A DNA stretch of 25,093 nt from Vitreoscilla sp. (lineage in GTDB: Bacteria; Pseudomonadota; Gammaproteobacteria; Burkholderiales; Neisseriaceae). The position numbers and the translations under genes are program-made. Below the pieces are notes generated by a model. It did no database searches, had not been told where the DNA came from, and worked only from the letters and a program-made list of their open reading frames with translations. The DNA lies in the NCBI GenBank assembly GCA_030150505.1, contig JASLFS010000069.1, forward strand, positions 1 to 25,093, given 5' to 3'. How positions within the stretch are numbered: the stretch's first letter is position 1; each line of letters starts with the position of its first letter. This document shows positions 8,531 through 17,374 of the stretch, piece after piece.

Positions 8531-9234
8531 AACTTTAGAAGATGGAAGATGTTATTTGGTTTTCCATTTTGCAATAAAAAATCATGGTTATTAAAACCAT
8601 TGGCATAGTACGCTATAGATTAAAATTGATTTAACTTCCTAATAATCAAGATTATTTTAATTCAATTGATGATGAAAAAAACTGACGCTTAAACTAGAAC
8701 TTTATAGCCTAATTAATTGTTTTAAATTCCCTTTAGTATTAATGAGAATGCTACAGACACCAGTAAACTATTATTATAAATAAATATTTATCAAAGAAAA
8801 GGAGTAAGAACAGAGGCTCCCTGAAAGAAAATAAAACAAGGTAAAACAACTAAAATCGCTATAAATACCCAAGATAAATCCATTCTCCACCCAAGTATTG
8901 TCCTTAGCCGAAACAATCTAACTATTAATAATCAGCAACGCTATTATTGGTTTTATTACCACAAATACTCAATACAGTTCATGCCAACCACCATCCCGAT
9001 GAAGCATGTTAATTCCACAAAAAATAATATCTATTTGTAATAATTAAAACCATTACAACCTAATATTATCTTGAAGTACCTATATTCAAATTGCTCATGA
9101 AAAATTGCAGCAAGATTTCTCTGTTTCTGCCTTAGCAATAAAATGCCAAGGAAATATAAAACATGTCAAAAAAATATAATACGGATGACAATCTTGTTAA
9201 TCATTAAAAGAATTAATATGTTATTATAATAAAA
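8531..9234. other. Gene-poor region, possibly containing decayed sequence
   Basis: About 700 bases separate the permease upstream region from the vWA-PilY1 gene, with no convincing gene on either strand. Two fragments look gene-like. One is a 30-codon hydrophobic frame on the minus strand (8883-8791). The other is a 14-codon frame on the plus strand near 9163-9207, starting MSKKYNTDDN after AAGGA. Neither resembles a known family. They could be chance or the remains of a lost gene. Confidence 0.4.
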
Positions 9235-9240
9235 TATCAC
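9235..9240 (+). promoter_or_regulatory. Candidate -10 element for the 9308 PilY1 gene
   Basis: An exact TATAAT (9235-9240) lies about 70 bases before the ATG at 9308. No good -35 hexamer is at the proper distance upstream, so this could be an activator-dependent promoter or a chance match. Confidence 0.28.
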
Positions 9241-9307
9241 ATCAATACCAAACACCTACAATAAAAATACTAATTATTTAGTTTCCAAATGAGGAGTGAT
9301 CCATACT

Positions 9308-12300
9308 ATGAAACTTAGTAAAAAATACTCAAAAAGACAAACATATAAACTAAAAAAAATAAATCGTTTAATTCTAATAGCGATGCTTTTTAGCGGTGTG
9401 GCTTACGCCAAACAAACACCATTCCCATCCACTCCGTATTATATGAAATCCACTAAAATTGACCGTGCAAAACCAAATTTAGTCTTTCTTCTTGATAATT
9501 CTGCGTCAATGAATACCCGTGATGTCATTGATCCTGATACAGGATTGAGAGAACATAGATATTTGGTTGCTCGAAAAGTGGCAAAAAAAGCTGTTTTAGA
9601 GTTTAAAGATGATTTTCGTTGGGGTTTGGCTTTTTTAAACCAAGCACCTAGCTCTTTTAACTTAAAGACAGGTACATTCCCCGATGACTTAGAAATTAAA
9701 GGAGCGGGTGTATACCAAATCTATAATAGATTAGGAAATTTAACCTCATCTCCTGCTACAAGCGGGCAAATGGGATTAATACACACTCCACTACAAGATA
9801 GCTCTCCCGAACATATTGAAAATTTGCTAGAAGAGATAGAAAAGCTAAATGCCATTGGCGGAACACCGCTAAATACAGCATTAAGAACTGTTTACAACTA
9901 TATGTCTGGTAACAGCTTCCAAGATTTAGTATCGACAACATATACCCATCCCAATAATAATATTTACAACTATGATTTTGCCACCAGCGATGCCTCTAAG
10001 GATATTATTCAATATCGTTGTCAGCGAAATTATGTTTTAGTACTTGGTGATGGCGAGGGGAGCATTGGTGCTTTAACTTATGTCAATAAGGACGAGCCAA
10101 GAAAATTAGAATACCCCTGGGCATATGCTTTTAACAGTGATTATCGCTCCCATAATTTTGCTCCAATGAAGCAAGATAAAGAGCAGCAAAGCTGGGACGA
10201 TCCTTTCTTCCCAAGACAAAACATCATTACCCATACCATTGGCTTAAGAGCAGGTTCTGGTTCATTAAAAAGAATTGCTAACGAAGCTGGTGGCCGATTT
10301 ATCATGACCAATACAGGTGATGAGTTAGAAAGTGCATTAAAACAAGTACTAAGTACAATGAGTATCGATGTCCCTGATTACATTCGATTTGATAGAATCA
10401 CCTATACCAATCCGAATGCCTTACTAGAGCCGGATAATAACTTACTATCACTCATTAACCTTGATTCTGAAGCATGGTCTAGTACCGTTATGTTTAAAGA
10501 ACCGAATCCCGATAGCCCTTCTGGATTCACCCAAAAAAACAATGAAGATATTATTGTTTATCCGATATCGTCCCATGAAAGCCAACGTAACTTGGCCGTA
10601 ACATTACCCAATAGGGATAATAAAGGTAAAGTAACCAGCGGTAGTAAGGTATACAACCTCTCCAGAAACAACTTGGGCCATGCTGAAAATAGGGTTTTAA
10701 ACAATAATTATTTTTCACTAAATGAAATTTATGCCAACGACTATCCTGAAGAATTTGTTGAAGTCATTGAATCTAAACCTGGCGAAGAAGATCATGTGGA
10801 TGTCGTATTAAAAGACCCAAAAAATGCTTTGCATACTCTCAGATGGAAAGATGGTTATATTCCTTGGCTAACAGGCTGGGAAGACCGTGATGATGAGAGT
10901 AATATCAAAACAGGATCGCTCCCAGACTATCGTGAGCGTTCAAAGGCTAGATCTAGCGCAGCAAATGAAGCCATGAGGCGACACTTGGGAGACATTGTAA
11001 ATGCCAACATCATCTACCTAGGTGAACCTATCAAAAAAAGACTCGCCTTATTTGGTAAGGATTATATGCTTCCAAATTACATGGTTCCTCAATCAAATGA
11101 TGGCATGGTGAGAATTTATACCAGTGAAGGTGGATATGCAAACCGACCTTATTTAGAGCGATTTGCTTATGTACCAGGCAATGCATTAAGAGAAAACAAT
11201 CGACGATTTATTGAGGATTTATCGATTCGGGCTCAGAAAAACTACGGTACGGGCACCGAAAGAGAAGACTTCATGAGTGGCCCAGTTAATAGCTACTCAA
11301 CTCCTTCTCTAACTGGCAAATCACCTCAACGTTATTTCTTCATTGGCTTACTAGGACAAGGTGGCCGTGCAGCCTATGCGTTAAATGTCGGCGGCAAGGA
11401 TGATGTATTAACCAAAGTAGGCAGTAGAGAAGATTATAAAGCTGTTGGTACCACACGCGTAGGGCACCAAATAACTGCCAGAGAAGATATCTTGCTGTGG
11501 GACACCAGTACGGATGCTTTTGGAGATACTGGCGAGATTAAAGATATGGGTTACACCCTGAGTAATGCCATAGTCGGTATGGTTGCGTTATCTCGTGGCA
11601 CAAATAAGCAGCCACAATATACTGGTAATGCCAGTGGTACACTGTATGCCACATTCCTACCAAATGGTTATGATTATGATACAAAAATCAATAAAAAACC
11701 TGCCATTTATATGATTGATACTTTAGGAACTCAATACAACTATTCTTCAGCATATAATGTTAAAAATACGTCCTATAGGAATAATAAACCAGGAAAAATT
11801 ATCAAGAAAATTGTGATTGATTCAGCCAATGATGGAGCAGTTTTAAGTGGCATCTCTGCTGTCGATTATAACTTTGATGGCATTACAGATGCTCTCTATG
11901 TTGGTGACTCTTTTGGTGATGTGCATAGAGTTGACCTTCGAGTAAATGGCTCAATCACCAATGATAATTTGAAATTTAAATCCTATAAAATATTCAAAGG
12001 ACATCCGAAACAACATATTACGGCTGCACCATCTATTTATCATAATGGAGATGGCAATGTTCAAGTACTGTTTGGCACGGGTAGAAACTATTTAGAAGAG
12101 GATATCATTACCAATGATACCAATTTGCAATCGCTAACGAACCAATCCTTCTATTCCATTACTGATAATATTCATCAATCGCCAACGCAACCGATTGCTA
12201 GCTATAACACACGAGATAAAAATTTACTAAAACAAACTTTATCAGAAGCCACAGCAATTAATCAGCATGGCGTACAAGAAGCCGTTCGAGTAATTAGCAG

Positions 12301-12862
12301 CAATGATATTGAAAGACATCATCAAGGCTGGTATATGGATTTAAGCATCGCTGGTCAGAACAAGAATGGTGAGCGAGTTGTCACAAAACCACTTGTTATT
12401 GATAAAACTGTGTTCATTTCCACAGAAACCGTTTCTTTCAGGCTGCCTGAAAATGCTGATGAATTGATTTGTATTGGCGCTTCCGCAGAAACCGCTTCCA
12501 TGCAATATCAATTAGATGTACCAACAGGAAAAGCAATGTCATATTCTAAAAAAGGTGGGATTGATTCGTTTGTTCGCAACCTAAATGGAAATATTCAATA
12601 TGTTGCTGGTTATCGCTCTCCATCATCAACCATTACGCTAATTAACACCGATGCTAATAATGGTAAACTAGCGCGAAATGGTTTTGGTGAATCTTTATTA
12701 CACGGAAGATTAAGCTTACCAAGTAATACAAGCTACTATGAAAATTGTAATGATGGCATATTCATCGCCACAGAGCCTAACAAAAAACCTGTCAATTTTG
12801 AATGCAGAGTCCCTGATTCATTTAAAATTAAACGACTTTCATGGGGTGAAGCACTGGATTAA
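9308..12862 (+). CDS. PilY1/PilC-type tip protein with vWA head and canonical MIDAS (1184 aa)
   Basis: This is a secreted type IV pilus tip or assembly protein. The ATG at 9308 is chosen because GAGGAG (9291-9296) lies 11 bases upstream; a GTG frame opening at 9296 overlaps that site. The signal peptide ends near VAYA (residue 34). The vWA head (about 55-350) has a metal-ion-dependent adhesion site, D63-N-S65-A-S67, with T186 in GGTPLNTAL and D248 in LGDGEG. The PilC propeller follows: GDIVNANIIYLG, QSNDGMVRIY, RYFFIGLLGQGG and the calcium loop D853-x-N855-x-D857 with D861. The end is IKRLSWGEALD. Known PilY1 proteins prime pilus assembly, regulate retraction, bind host surfaces and sense mechanical load through the vWA domain. 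This protein is closest to the convergent gene at 16484-12960: both have YRCQ before the MIDAS aspartate and SNDGMV-IY. An A8 run (9352-9359) lies in the signal-peptide region. Confidence 0.9.
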   Translation: MKLSKKYSKRQTYKLKKINRLILIAMLFSGVAYAKQTPFPSTPYYMKSTKIDRAKPNLVFLLDNSASMNTRDVIDPDTGLREHRYLVARKVAKKAVLEFKDDFRWGLAFLNQAPSSFNLKTGTFPDDLEIKGAGVYQIYNRLGNLTSSPATSGQMGLIHTPLQDSSPEHIENLLEEIEKLNAIGGTPLNTALRTVYNYMSGNSFQDLVSTTYTHPNNNIYNYDFATSDASKDIIQYRCQRNYVLVLGDGEGSIGALTYVNKDEPRKLEYPWAYAFNSDYRSHNFAPMKQDKEQQSWDDPFFPRQNIITHTIGLRAGSGSLKRIANEAGGRFIMTNTGDELESALKQVLSTMSIDVPDYIRFDRITYTNPNALLEPDNNLLSLINLDSEAWSSTVMFKEPNPDSPSGFTQKNNEDIIVYPISSHESQRNLAVTLPNRDNKGKVTSGSKVYNLSRNNLGHAENRVLNNNYFSLNEIYANDYPEEFVEVIESKPGEEDHVDVVLKDPKNALHTLRWKDGYIPWLTGWEDRDDESNIKTGSLPDYRERSKARSSAANEAMRRHLGDIVNANIIYLGEPIKKRLALFGKDYMLPNYMVPQSNDGMVRIYTSEGGYANRPYLERFAYVPGNALRENNRRFIEDLSIRAQKNYGTGTEREDFMSGPVNSYSTPSLTGKSPQRYFFIGLLGQGGRAAYALNVGGKDDVLTKVGSREDYKAVGTTRVGHQITAREDILLWDTSTDAFGDTGEIKDMGYTLSNAIVGMVALSRGTNKQPQYTGNASGTLYATFLPNGYDYDTKINKKPAIYMIDTLGTQYNYSSAYNVKNTSYRNNKPGKIIKKIVIDSANDGAVLSGISAVDYNFDGITDALYVGDSFGDVHRVDLRVNGSITNDNLKFKSYKIFKGHPKQHITAAPSIYHNGDGNVQVLFGTGRNYLEEDIITNDTNLQSLTNQSFYSITDNIHQSPTQPIASYNTRDKNLLKQTLSEATAINQHGVQEAVRVISSNDIERHHQGWYMDLSIAGQNKNGERVVTKPLVIDKTVFISTETVSFRLPENADELICIGASAETASMQYQLDVPTGKAMSYSKKGGIDSFVRNLNGNIQYVAGYRSPSSTITLINTDANNGKLARNGFGESLLHGRLSLPSNTSYYENCNDGIFIATEPNKKPVNFECRVPDSFKIKRLSWGEALD

Positions 12863-12894
12863 AAGCAATATCAATTTAAATCAGTGAATAACAT

Positions 12895-12935
12895 AAAAAG
12901 GACTGAATGCTAATTTATAGCAATCAGTCCTTTTT
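12895..12935. terminator. Bidirectional terminator between convergent PilY1 paralogues
   Basis: AAAAAGGACTGA (12895-12906) pairs with TCAGTCCTTTTT (12924-12935). After one A-A mismatch, TGCTA pairs with TAGCA around a five-base loop. The stem is therefore about 17 bp, with T runs on both strands. It lies centrally in the 97-base gap between the two stop codons and serves both genes. Confidence 0.92.
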
Positions 12936-12959
12936 CTTAAACATCATTTCCAAGAATGA

Positions 12960-15900
12960 TTAATCAATACCAATTTCATGCCATGAGATTCTACGCAAAC
13001 CAGATGCGCCACATCCTTGATCTAACGGATTATAATAAGTTTCATCACCCACACTCACCGCAATACCATAATCACTCTCAGCACATGATAATTCATCACT
13101 AATAAAATCATTCGGCTCTTTACTGAATATTTTACCATTTAGCTTCACATGATCAGCAGTCTTAGATGATGAGCTTGCTAACTCATTATACAAGCCAAAA
13201 ACGCCATCATTATTTGTAACATAATTACGATGATTACTCGCCACCAATACTGGAGAAGTAATATCATGCGTTACATAGCCAGCAACAATAGTATCAAAGC
13301 CATTAACCTTACCAGTTAAATGCAATTCTTTCTTCGAAGGCGTGCCACCATCTCGTAAACTTAATGCCATCACAGAGCCACCTTTGGTCGTCAAATCTCG
13401 GAAACAAACTACAGGCTCACCACTTTCAGCATTGGCAAATGCTTCCGCCTTTAGAATATTAGTAGTAACAAACAAACTACCTTCCACTGCTGTCAGCCCA
13501 ATATTACCTAACTCTTTTCCTTTAAACTTACCGCCAGTCACTTCCACCGGTAAAGTTAATGCCCAACCTAGATAATCCACATTATCCATTTTGACCTTAA
13601 CATCACGAATCCACACTTCTTTATCCAAGCCATTCACATGACCCTGACGCTTATCTTGAATTTGGTTATCACGTAAATCTTGATAACTAACTGCCACAGG
13701 CGCGAAGTCCAATTTATCTTCAAAAACCACTATTTTCTGTGGTTCCTTATTAGTAATATCTTCAGAATAAAGTGTTGAGCCCGTTACAAAAGCCACCACT
13801 CGTTTACCATCAACAATACTAGAAGTCGGCGCTGTACTAACAGGTAATTGAGGATTACCAATAAATACCTTATGAAGCTGCCATAACTCTGGAGAAGAAT
13901 AGCGCATATCAAAACGATACACATCGCCATTTCTATCACCAAAATAAGCCACATCAGCAATACCATCTAAGTCTAAATCCACAACCGCTGGCGCTGAAAA
14001 GCCATAATGCTGCTCTAAATTAGATTTAACTTTAACTTTCTGAATCAAATCCCCCATGTTGAAAGATTTTTTCGGATCATCACCGTAGTTTTTACTCACA
14101 GCATTAATAACCAAGGCAGCATTTTCTTGCTCGTCACCATCTAAACCACTACTGGTAATAATGCCTTGAAAAACATCAGTATATGTTGGTTTTCTATTTG
14201 CATCACGGTATAAACTAATCGGGGCAACAATCGGAGAACCTGTCACATAACCAAACTCAGACTCTAAGCTTTTTTGCTCTGATGATGTCCACATAGGAAA
14301 ACTCTTTGCCCAATCCTGACTTTTCGCATCAACCCCAATAGTTTTACGACTCACTTCATCTTTACCAGCAATATTGAATGCAAAAACACCCTTACCGCCC
14401 TGACCTAATGAAGTTACCGAAAATAACTGTCCTTCATTGGTTAAACGTGTACCAATACCACCATTTATACCAAAACTATGTGGGTTTTCTGTTGTTCGAC
14501 CAAAGTCAGACCGAGAACGTAAATACATCGACTGATATAAAGTTTTACTATCCGTTTGCTTCATATTGCCAGGAAGAATACCTAGTACATATTGATATGG
14601 CGTATCTTCATTTTTTAACGTTTTATAAATCTTAACCATGCCATCATTTGAGCCATAAATCAGATATTTAGGTAACGTGGTTGTTTTCTCTTCCTCATTA
14701 CCTACTTTCGCTTTTTTACCCTTATCACCTAACATGGCTGCATAATCATTAATTTGTAATAAGTTCGTACTTAATCCATTACCAGTATATCGAAACTCAT
14801 TATTCGCACTCTTACTTTCAGCGCCAGGAATATTAGCATCCACCATCGCACGAGTACGGTAACCTGTTTCTTTATCATCTTGCGTAGAAGTCGTTAACCA
14901 CGGCAAATATGCCAAATACTGTTGCTCAGAAACATTCTTTTTAGGCAAACCTAAACTTGTATTATTGAAATGGCTTTTTAAAACCTCAGGTTTAGCATGC
15001 GTTAAACTCAACCACCCGCCTTTGCTAGGTGATTGACCGATAACTTGGTGTAAATCAGGAGCATAATGGGCATGTGGATTCACTTTTGCCGCTTGACCAT
15101 TCGATAAGGTCTTACTCATTTTTAAATAAGATACCCAACGGTTTCCTTCAACCTGCAAACTAATAATCAAACGCTCAGGATTCTTGCTTCCACCCATATA
15201 GCTCGAAACGGCAGGAGCAGATGAAGAGAAAAATGATCGAGGACGACGAGATTCAATGAACTCATACATATACTCACCAATTTCATCCGCGTTTTCAGAA
15301 ACCACATAAAATGGCTTACCTTTACTCGGGTCTCCATTATCAGCATCCTTTTGCTCCGAAGCATTGCTGATTCCAGCACCCCATTTTGCAAAATTTTGGT
15401 AATGGCCATCATTTAGGGCTTTATCCACCCCGACACCACCTGTAAATACATATTGATATGGAAAATCAGGACCATTAAATGGCTTTCCTTCCTTATCTAA
15501 CCCTTCATTTTTTGGATGAGTCGTGGCTGCAATATAAGCAGCTTTTCTATTTTCCAAATCATTTACTCGGTTACCATCGGCAAAAACAACAGAGAAAATA
15601 TCCTGACAACGATATTCCACAAACTCAGAAACAGACAACATGTCACGCATACTGTTTACATTACCAAGATTATAACCAGTATAACCATTCAAATTTTGAT
15701 TCAACATTTGAGGAAAACTATTATGCATATACGATGCGGATGTTGTCGTTGTAATGCTTCGAATAGCCTCCAAAAGTGATTTTTTATCTGCATCTGTTGG
15801 GGTTGCTGTTGGCGTAAATCTCATCGGATGACCATAATTTTTAAAATACTTATCCGAAACAACATCAGCCCATTTGGGATCTCGGTTGGTCAATTTTGGT

Positions 15901-16484
15901 AAATAAACACCATTTTTCTCTTTGGTACTACCACCTTTAACATCCTTGCCTTTGCTTTTAATAAAATAAGCACGGCGAGAAGCTGGAATATTCGCCAAAT
16001 ACTCATGAGCTTTGTCCTTAACCCAGATAGGATCAACCCCAGGTACCAAGCCTAATTCTTCTTTACTATACGTTTGCCAATTAGATGATCTCGCATCATC
16101 ACGAATAACATACAGGCCCCAGCCAAAATCATAATAAAACTCATCAGCCAATCCATGTAATGCACTTTTCACCAAATCCAAACGACTTGGTGCAAATTTT
16201 CTGGCAGCTCCCGAGGTTAAATCTTTATGATTTGAGGGGTCTCGAACATTTACTTTATGATCCATCGTTGTGGAGTTATCCACATAAGCAAAAAATAATG
16301 GTGTTGAACGATTAATATAGGATTGCGAAATAATAGGATATGAAGGAAATGGATAAGGCTTAGCATCAACATTTTCAGCATGTGAAAGAACGACAAGCCC
16401 ACTACATAACATGAAACTTAATTTAAACTTTAGATATTGACTATTTATACCAACATTTGAAGACAACATACCTTTTTCCCGCAT
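12960..16484 (-). CDS. PilY1/PilC-type tip protein with vWA-like head and altered MIDAS (1174 aa)
   Basis: This is a second vWA-headed PilY1/PilC paralogue, exported by a signal peptide ending near VDA (residue 41) or SHA (36). The vWA-like head carries D69-N-S71-T-T73. The last serine of the DxSxS metal site is replaced by threonine. D303 follows in VVFADGNR, preceded by YRCQ (291-294). The GGTP loop of the paralogue is replaced by FTPTATPT (223-230). The propeller has GSNDGMVKIY, TSLGQGGKGVFAFN and an exact calcium loop D836-x-D838-x-D840 with D844. The C-terminus is GLRRISWHEIGID, with a cysteine just before it (CGASG). The start is uncertain. The ATG at 16484 has weak GAAAG directly before it, while the in-frame ATG at 16469 follows GGGA by seven bases and would shorten the protein by five residues. 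It is probably an alternative pilus tip to its convergent neighbour. Confidence 0.88.
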   Translation of the reverse strand: MREKGMLSSNVGINSQYLKFKLSFMLCSGLVVLSHAENVDAKPYPFPSYPIISQSYINRSTPLFFAYVDNSTTMDHKVNVRDPSNHKDLTSGAARKFAPSRLDLVKSALHGLADEFYYDFGWGLYVIRDDARSSNWQTYSKEELGLVPGVDPIWVKDKAHEYLANIPASRRAYFIKSKGKDVKGGSTKEKNGVYLPKLTNRDPKWADVVSDKYFKNYGHPMRFTPTATPTDADKKSLLEAIRSITTTTSASYMHNSFPQMLNQNLNGYTGYNLGNVNSMRDMLSVSEFVEYRCQDIFSVVFADGNRVNDLENRKAAYIAATTHPKNEGLDKEGKPFNGPDFPYQYVFTGGVGVDKALNDGHYQNFAKWGAGISNASEQKDADNGDPSKGKPFYVVSENADEIGEYMYEFIESRRPRSFFSSSAPAVSSYMGGSKNPERLIISLQVEGNRWVSYLKMSKTLSNGQAAKVNPHAHYAPDLHQVIGQSPSKGGWLSLTHAKPEVLKSHFNNTSLGLPKKNVSEQQYLAYLPWLTTSTQDDKETGYRTRAMVDANIPGAESKSANNEFRYTGNGLSTNLLQINDYAAMLGDKGKKAKVGNEEEKTTTLPKYLIYGSNDGMVKIYKTLKNEDTPYQYVLGILPGNMKQTDSKTLYQSMYLRSRSDFGRTTENPHSFGINGGIGTRLTNEGQLFSVTSLGQGGKGVFAFNIAGKDEVSRKTIGVDAKSQDWAKSFPMWTSSEQKSLESEFGYVTGSPIVAPISLYRDANRKPTYTDVFQGIITSSGLDGDEQENAALVINAVSKNYGDDPKKSFNMGDLIQKVKVKSNLEQHYGFSAPAVVDLDLDGIADVAYFGDRNGDVYRFDMRYSSPELWQLHKVFIGNPQLPVSTAPTSSIVDGKRVVAFVTGSTLYSEDITNKEPQKIVVFEDKLDFAPVAVSYQDLRDNQIQDKRQGHVNGLDKEVWIRDVKVKMDNVDYLGWALTLPVEVTGGKFKGKELGNIGLTAVEGSLFVTTNILKAEAFANAESGEPVVCFRDLTTKGGSVMALSLRDGGTPSKKELHLTGKVNGFDTIVAGYVTHDITSPVLVASNHRNYVTNNDGVFGLYNELASSSSKTADHVKLNGKIFSKEPNDFISDELSCAESDYGIAVSVGDETYYNPLDQGCGASGLRRISWHEIGID

Positions 16485-17344
16485 CTTTCATTGAAATATC
16501 ATATTAAAATACCATAATTTATACAAATACAGCAACAATAAATTATTCCAAAACTACTAAACAATACCGTTTATAAAACAGCATAAAAAAACATAACCCA
16601 TTAAATATAAAGAATTTTAATACCAATAAAATAATAAATAACAGATGTCCCCCTTTCATCAAAACACAATATTATGCTAAAATTATTTATTAATTCATCA
16701 TAAAAATAACAGTATTTACATTAGCAAATATATATTCTGACTTCATTTCAACATCTGCAAAAAAATAATTTGACGCATTTCATTCAAAATAAAACAAAAT
16801 GTATGAACATCGTACTTATACCATCATTTCAATATAATTTCTTGTTTTTTAATAAAAAATATTTAATTTTCAGATAATAATATAGGCTTAATATCCTATT
16901 TTCAACAAAATACAAAACCATCTTTCAATAATCACCAAACTTTCACCATTTTATATGCCCATTTCCCATCTTTTGTCTAATAAAAACCATCTATTTAGCT
17001 ACTTTTAAAATATTAATGCTCTGAAAAAATTATATTTGAACGGGTATCATCAGCATGGCTCTGCTATTTTGATCAAAATGCTTTATCTATAAGCTTAGAT
17101 AATCGCACTGTTATCGTTATTTCAATCTATCTATTCATATTTTTTAACAACCATTACCAAAAAATGATTAATTTACAAAAAATAATTTTTACAAAATAAA
17201 TTATTTAGTTAAATAAAACAAATTCTAAATAATAAATAGTTTTCATCCAAAAGAAGTAATACTAAATTTCAATAAATGACTAAATAATAAATTTTTAATT
17301 TCAAAACAGCAAAAATATGGTACTTTTACTCTACAAATAAGAAA
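16485..17344. other. 860-bp AT-rich divergent intergenic region
   Basis: This region separates the starts of a minus-strand PilY1 gene and the plus-strand hydroxylase, so it must hold both promoters. No open frame of note is present. The only clear structure is a 14-bp palindrome at 17066-17079. I could not find a convincing Fur box, although the hydroxylase would be expected to be iron-regulated if it made a siderophore. Confidence 0.5.
17066..17079. promoter_or_regulatory. 14-bp palindrome, possible operator
   Basis: ATTTTGATCAAAAT is a perfect palindrome about 300 bases before the hydroxylase start. It resembles neither the spaced FNR site (TTGAT-N4-ATCAA) nor a CRP site, because the half-sites abut. 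A regulator site is possible, but chance is too in such AT-rich DNA. Confidence 0.25.
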
Positions 17345-17374
17345 ATGGAATTAAATTTCATGAAAGGGGTTATT

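Noticed and set aside
8365..8574. A 69-codon hydrophobic frame on the minus strand just upstream of the permease
   Set aside because: It has no ribosome binding site, its middle is the AT-rich inverted repeat at 8491-8530, and its composition is what AT-rich non-coding DNA gives when translated.
12895..12935. Hairpin considered as a structured small RNA or an element end
   Set aside because: Its position between convergent stops, GC-bearing stem and T runs on both strands are fully explained by a bidirectional terminator.
13342..15779. Several open frames of 60-91 codons opposite or out of frame within the large PilY1 genes
   Set aside because: They are shadows of long, well-supported coding regions, without ribosome binding sites or family resemblance.
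16567..16574. ACCGTTTA occurring upstream of PAP2 (226-233), the lectin PilY1 (4602-4609, minus) and the 16484 PilY1
   Set aside because: An eight-base AT-rich word is expected about once or more by chance in this length, and its position and orientation relative to the genes differ each time.
17096..17126. Possible Fur site (GATAAT and GTTATCGTTAT) upstream of the N-hydroxylase
   Set aside because: The half-sites are not spaced or oriented as in a Fur box, and the match does not exceed what AT-rich DNA offers.
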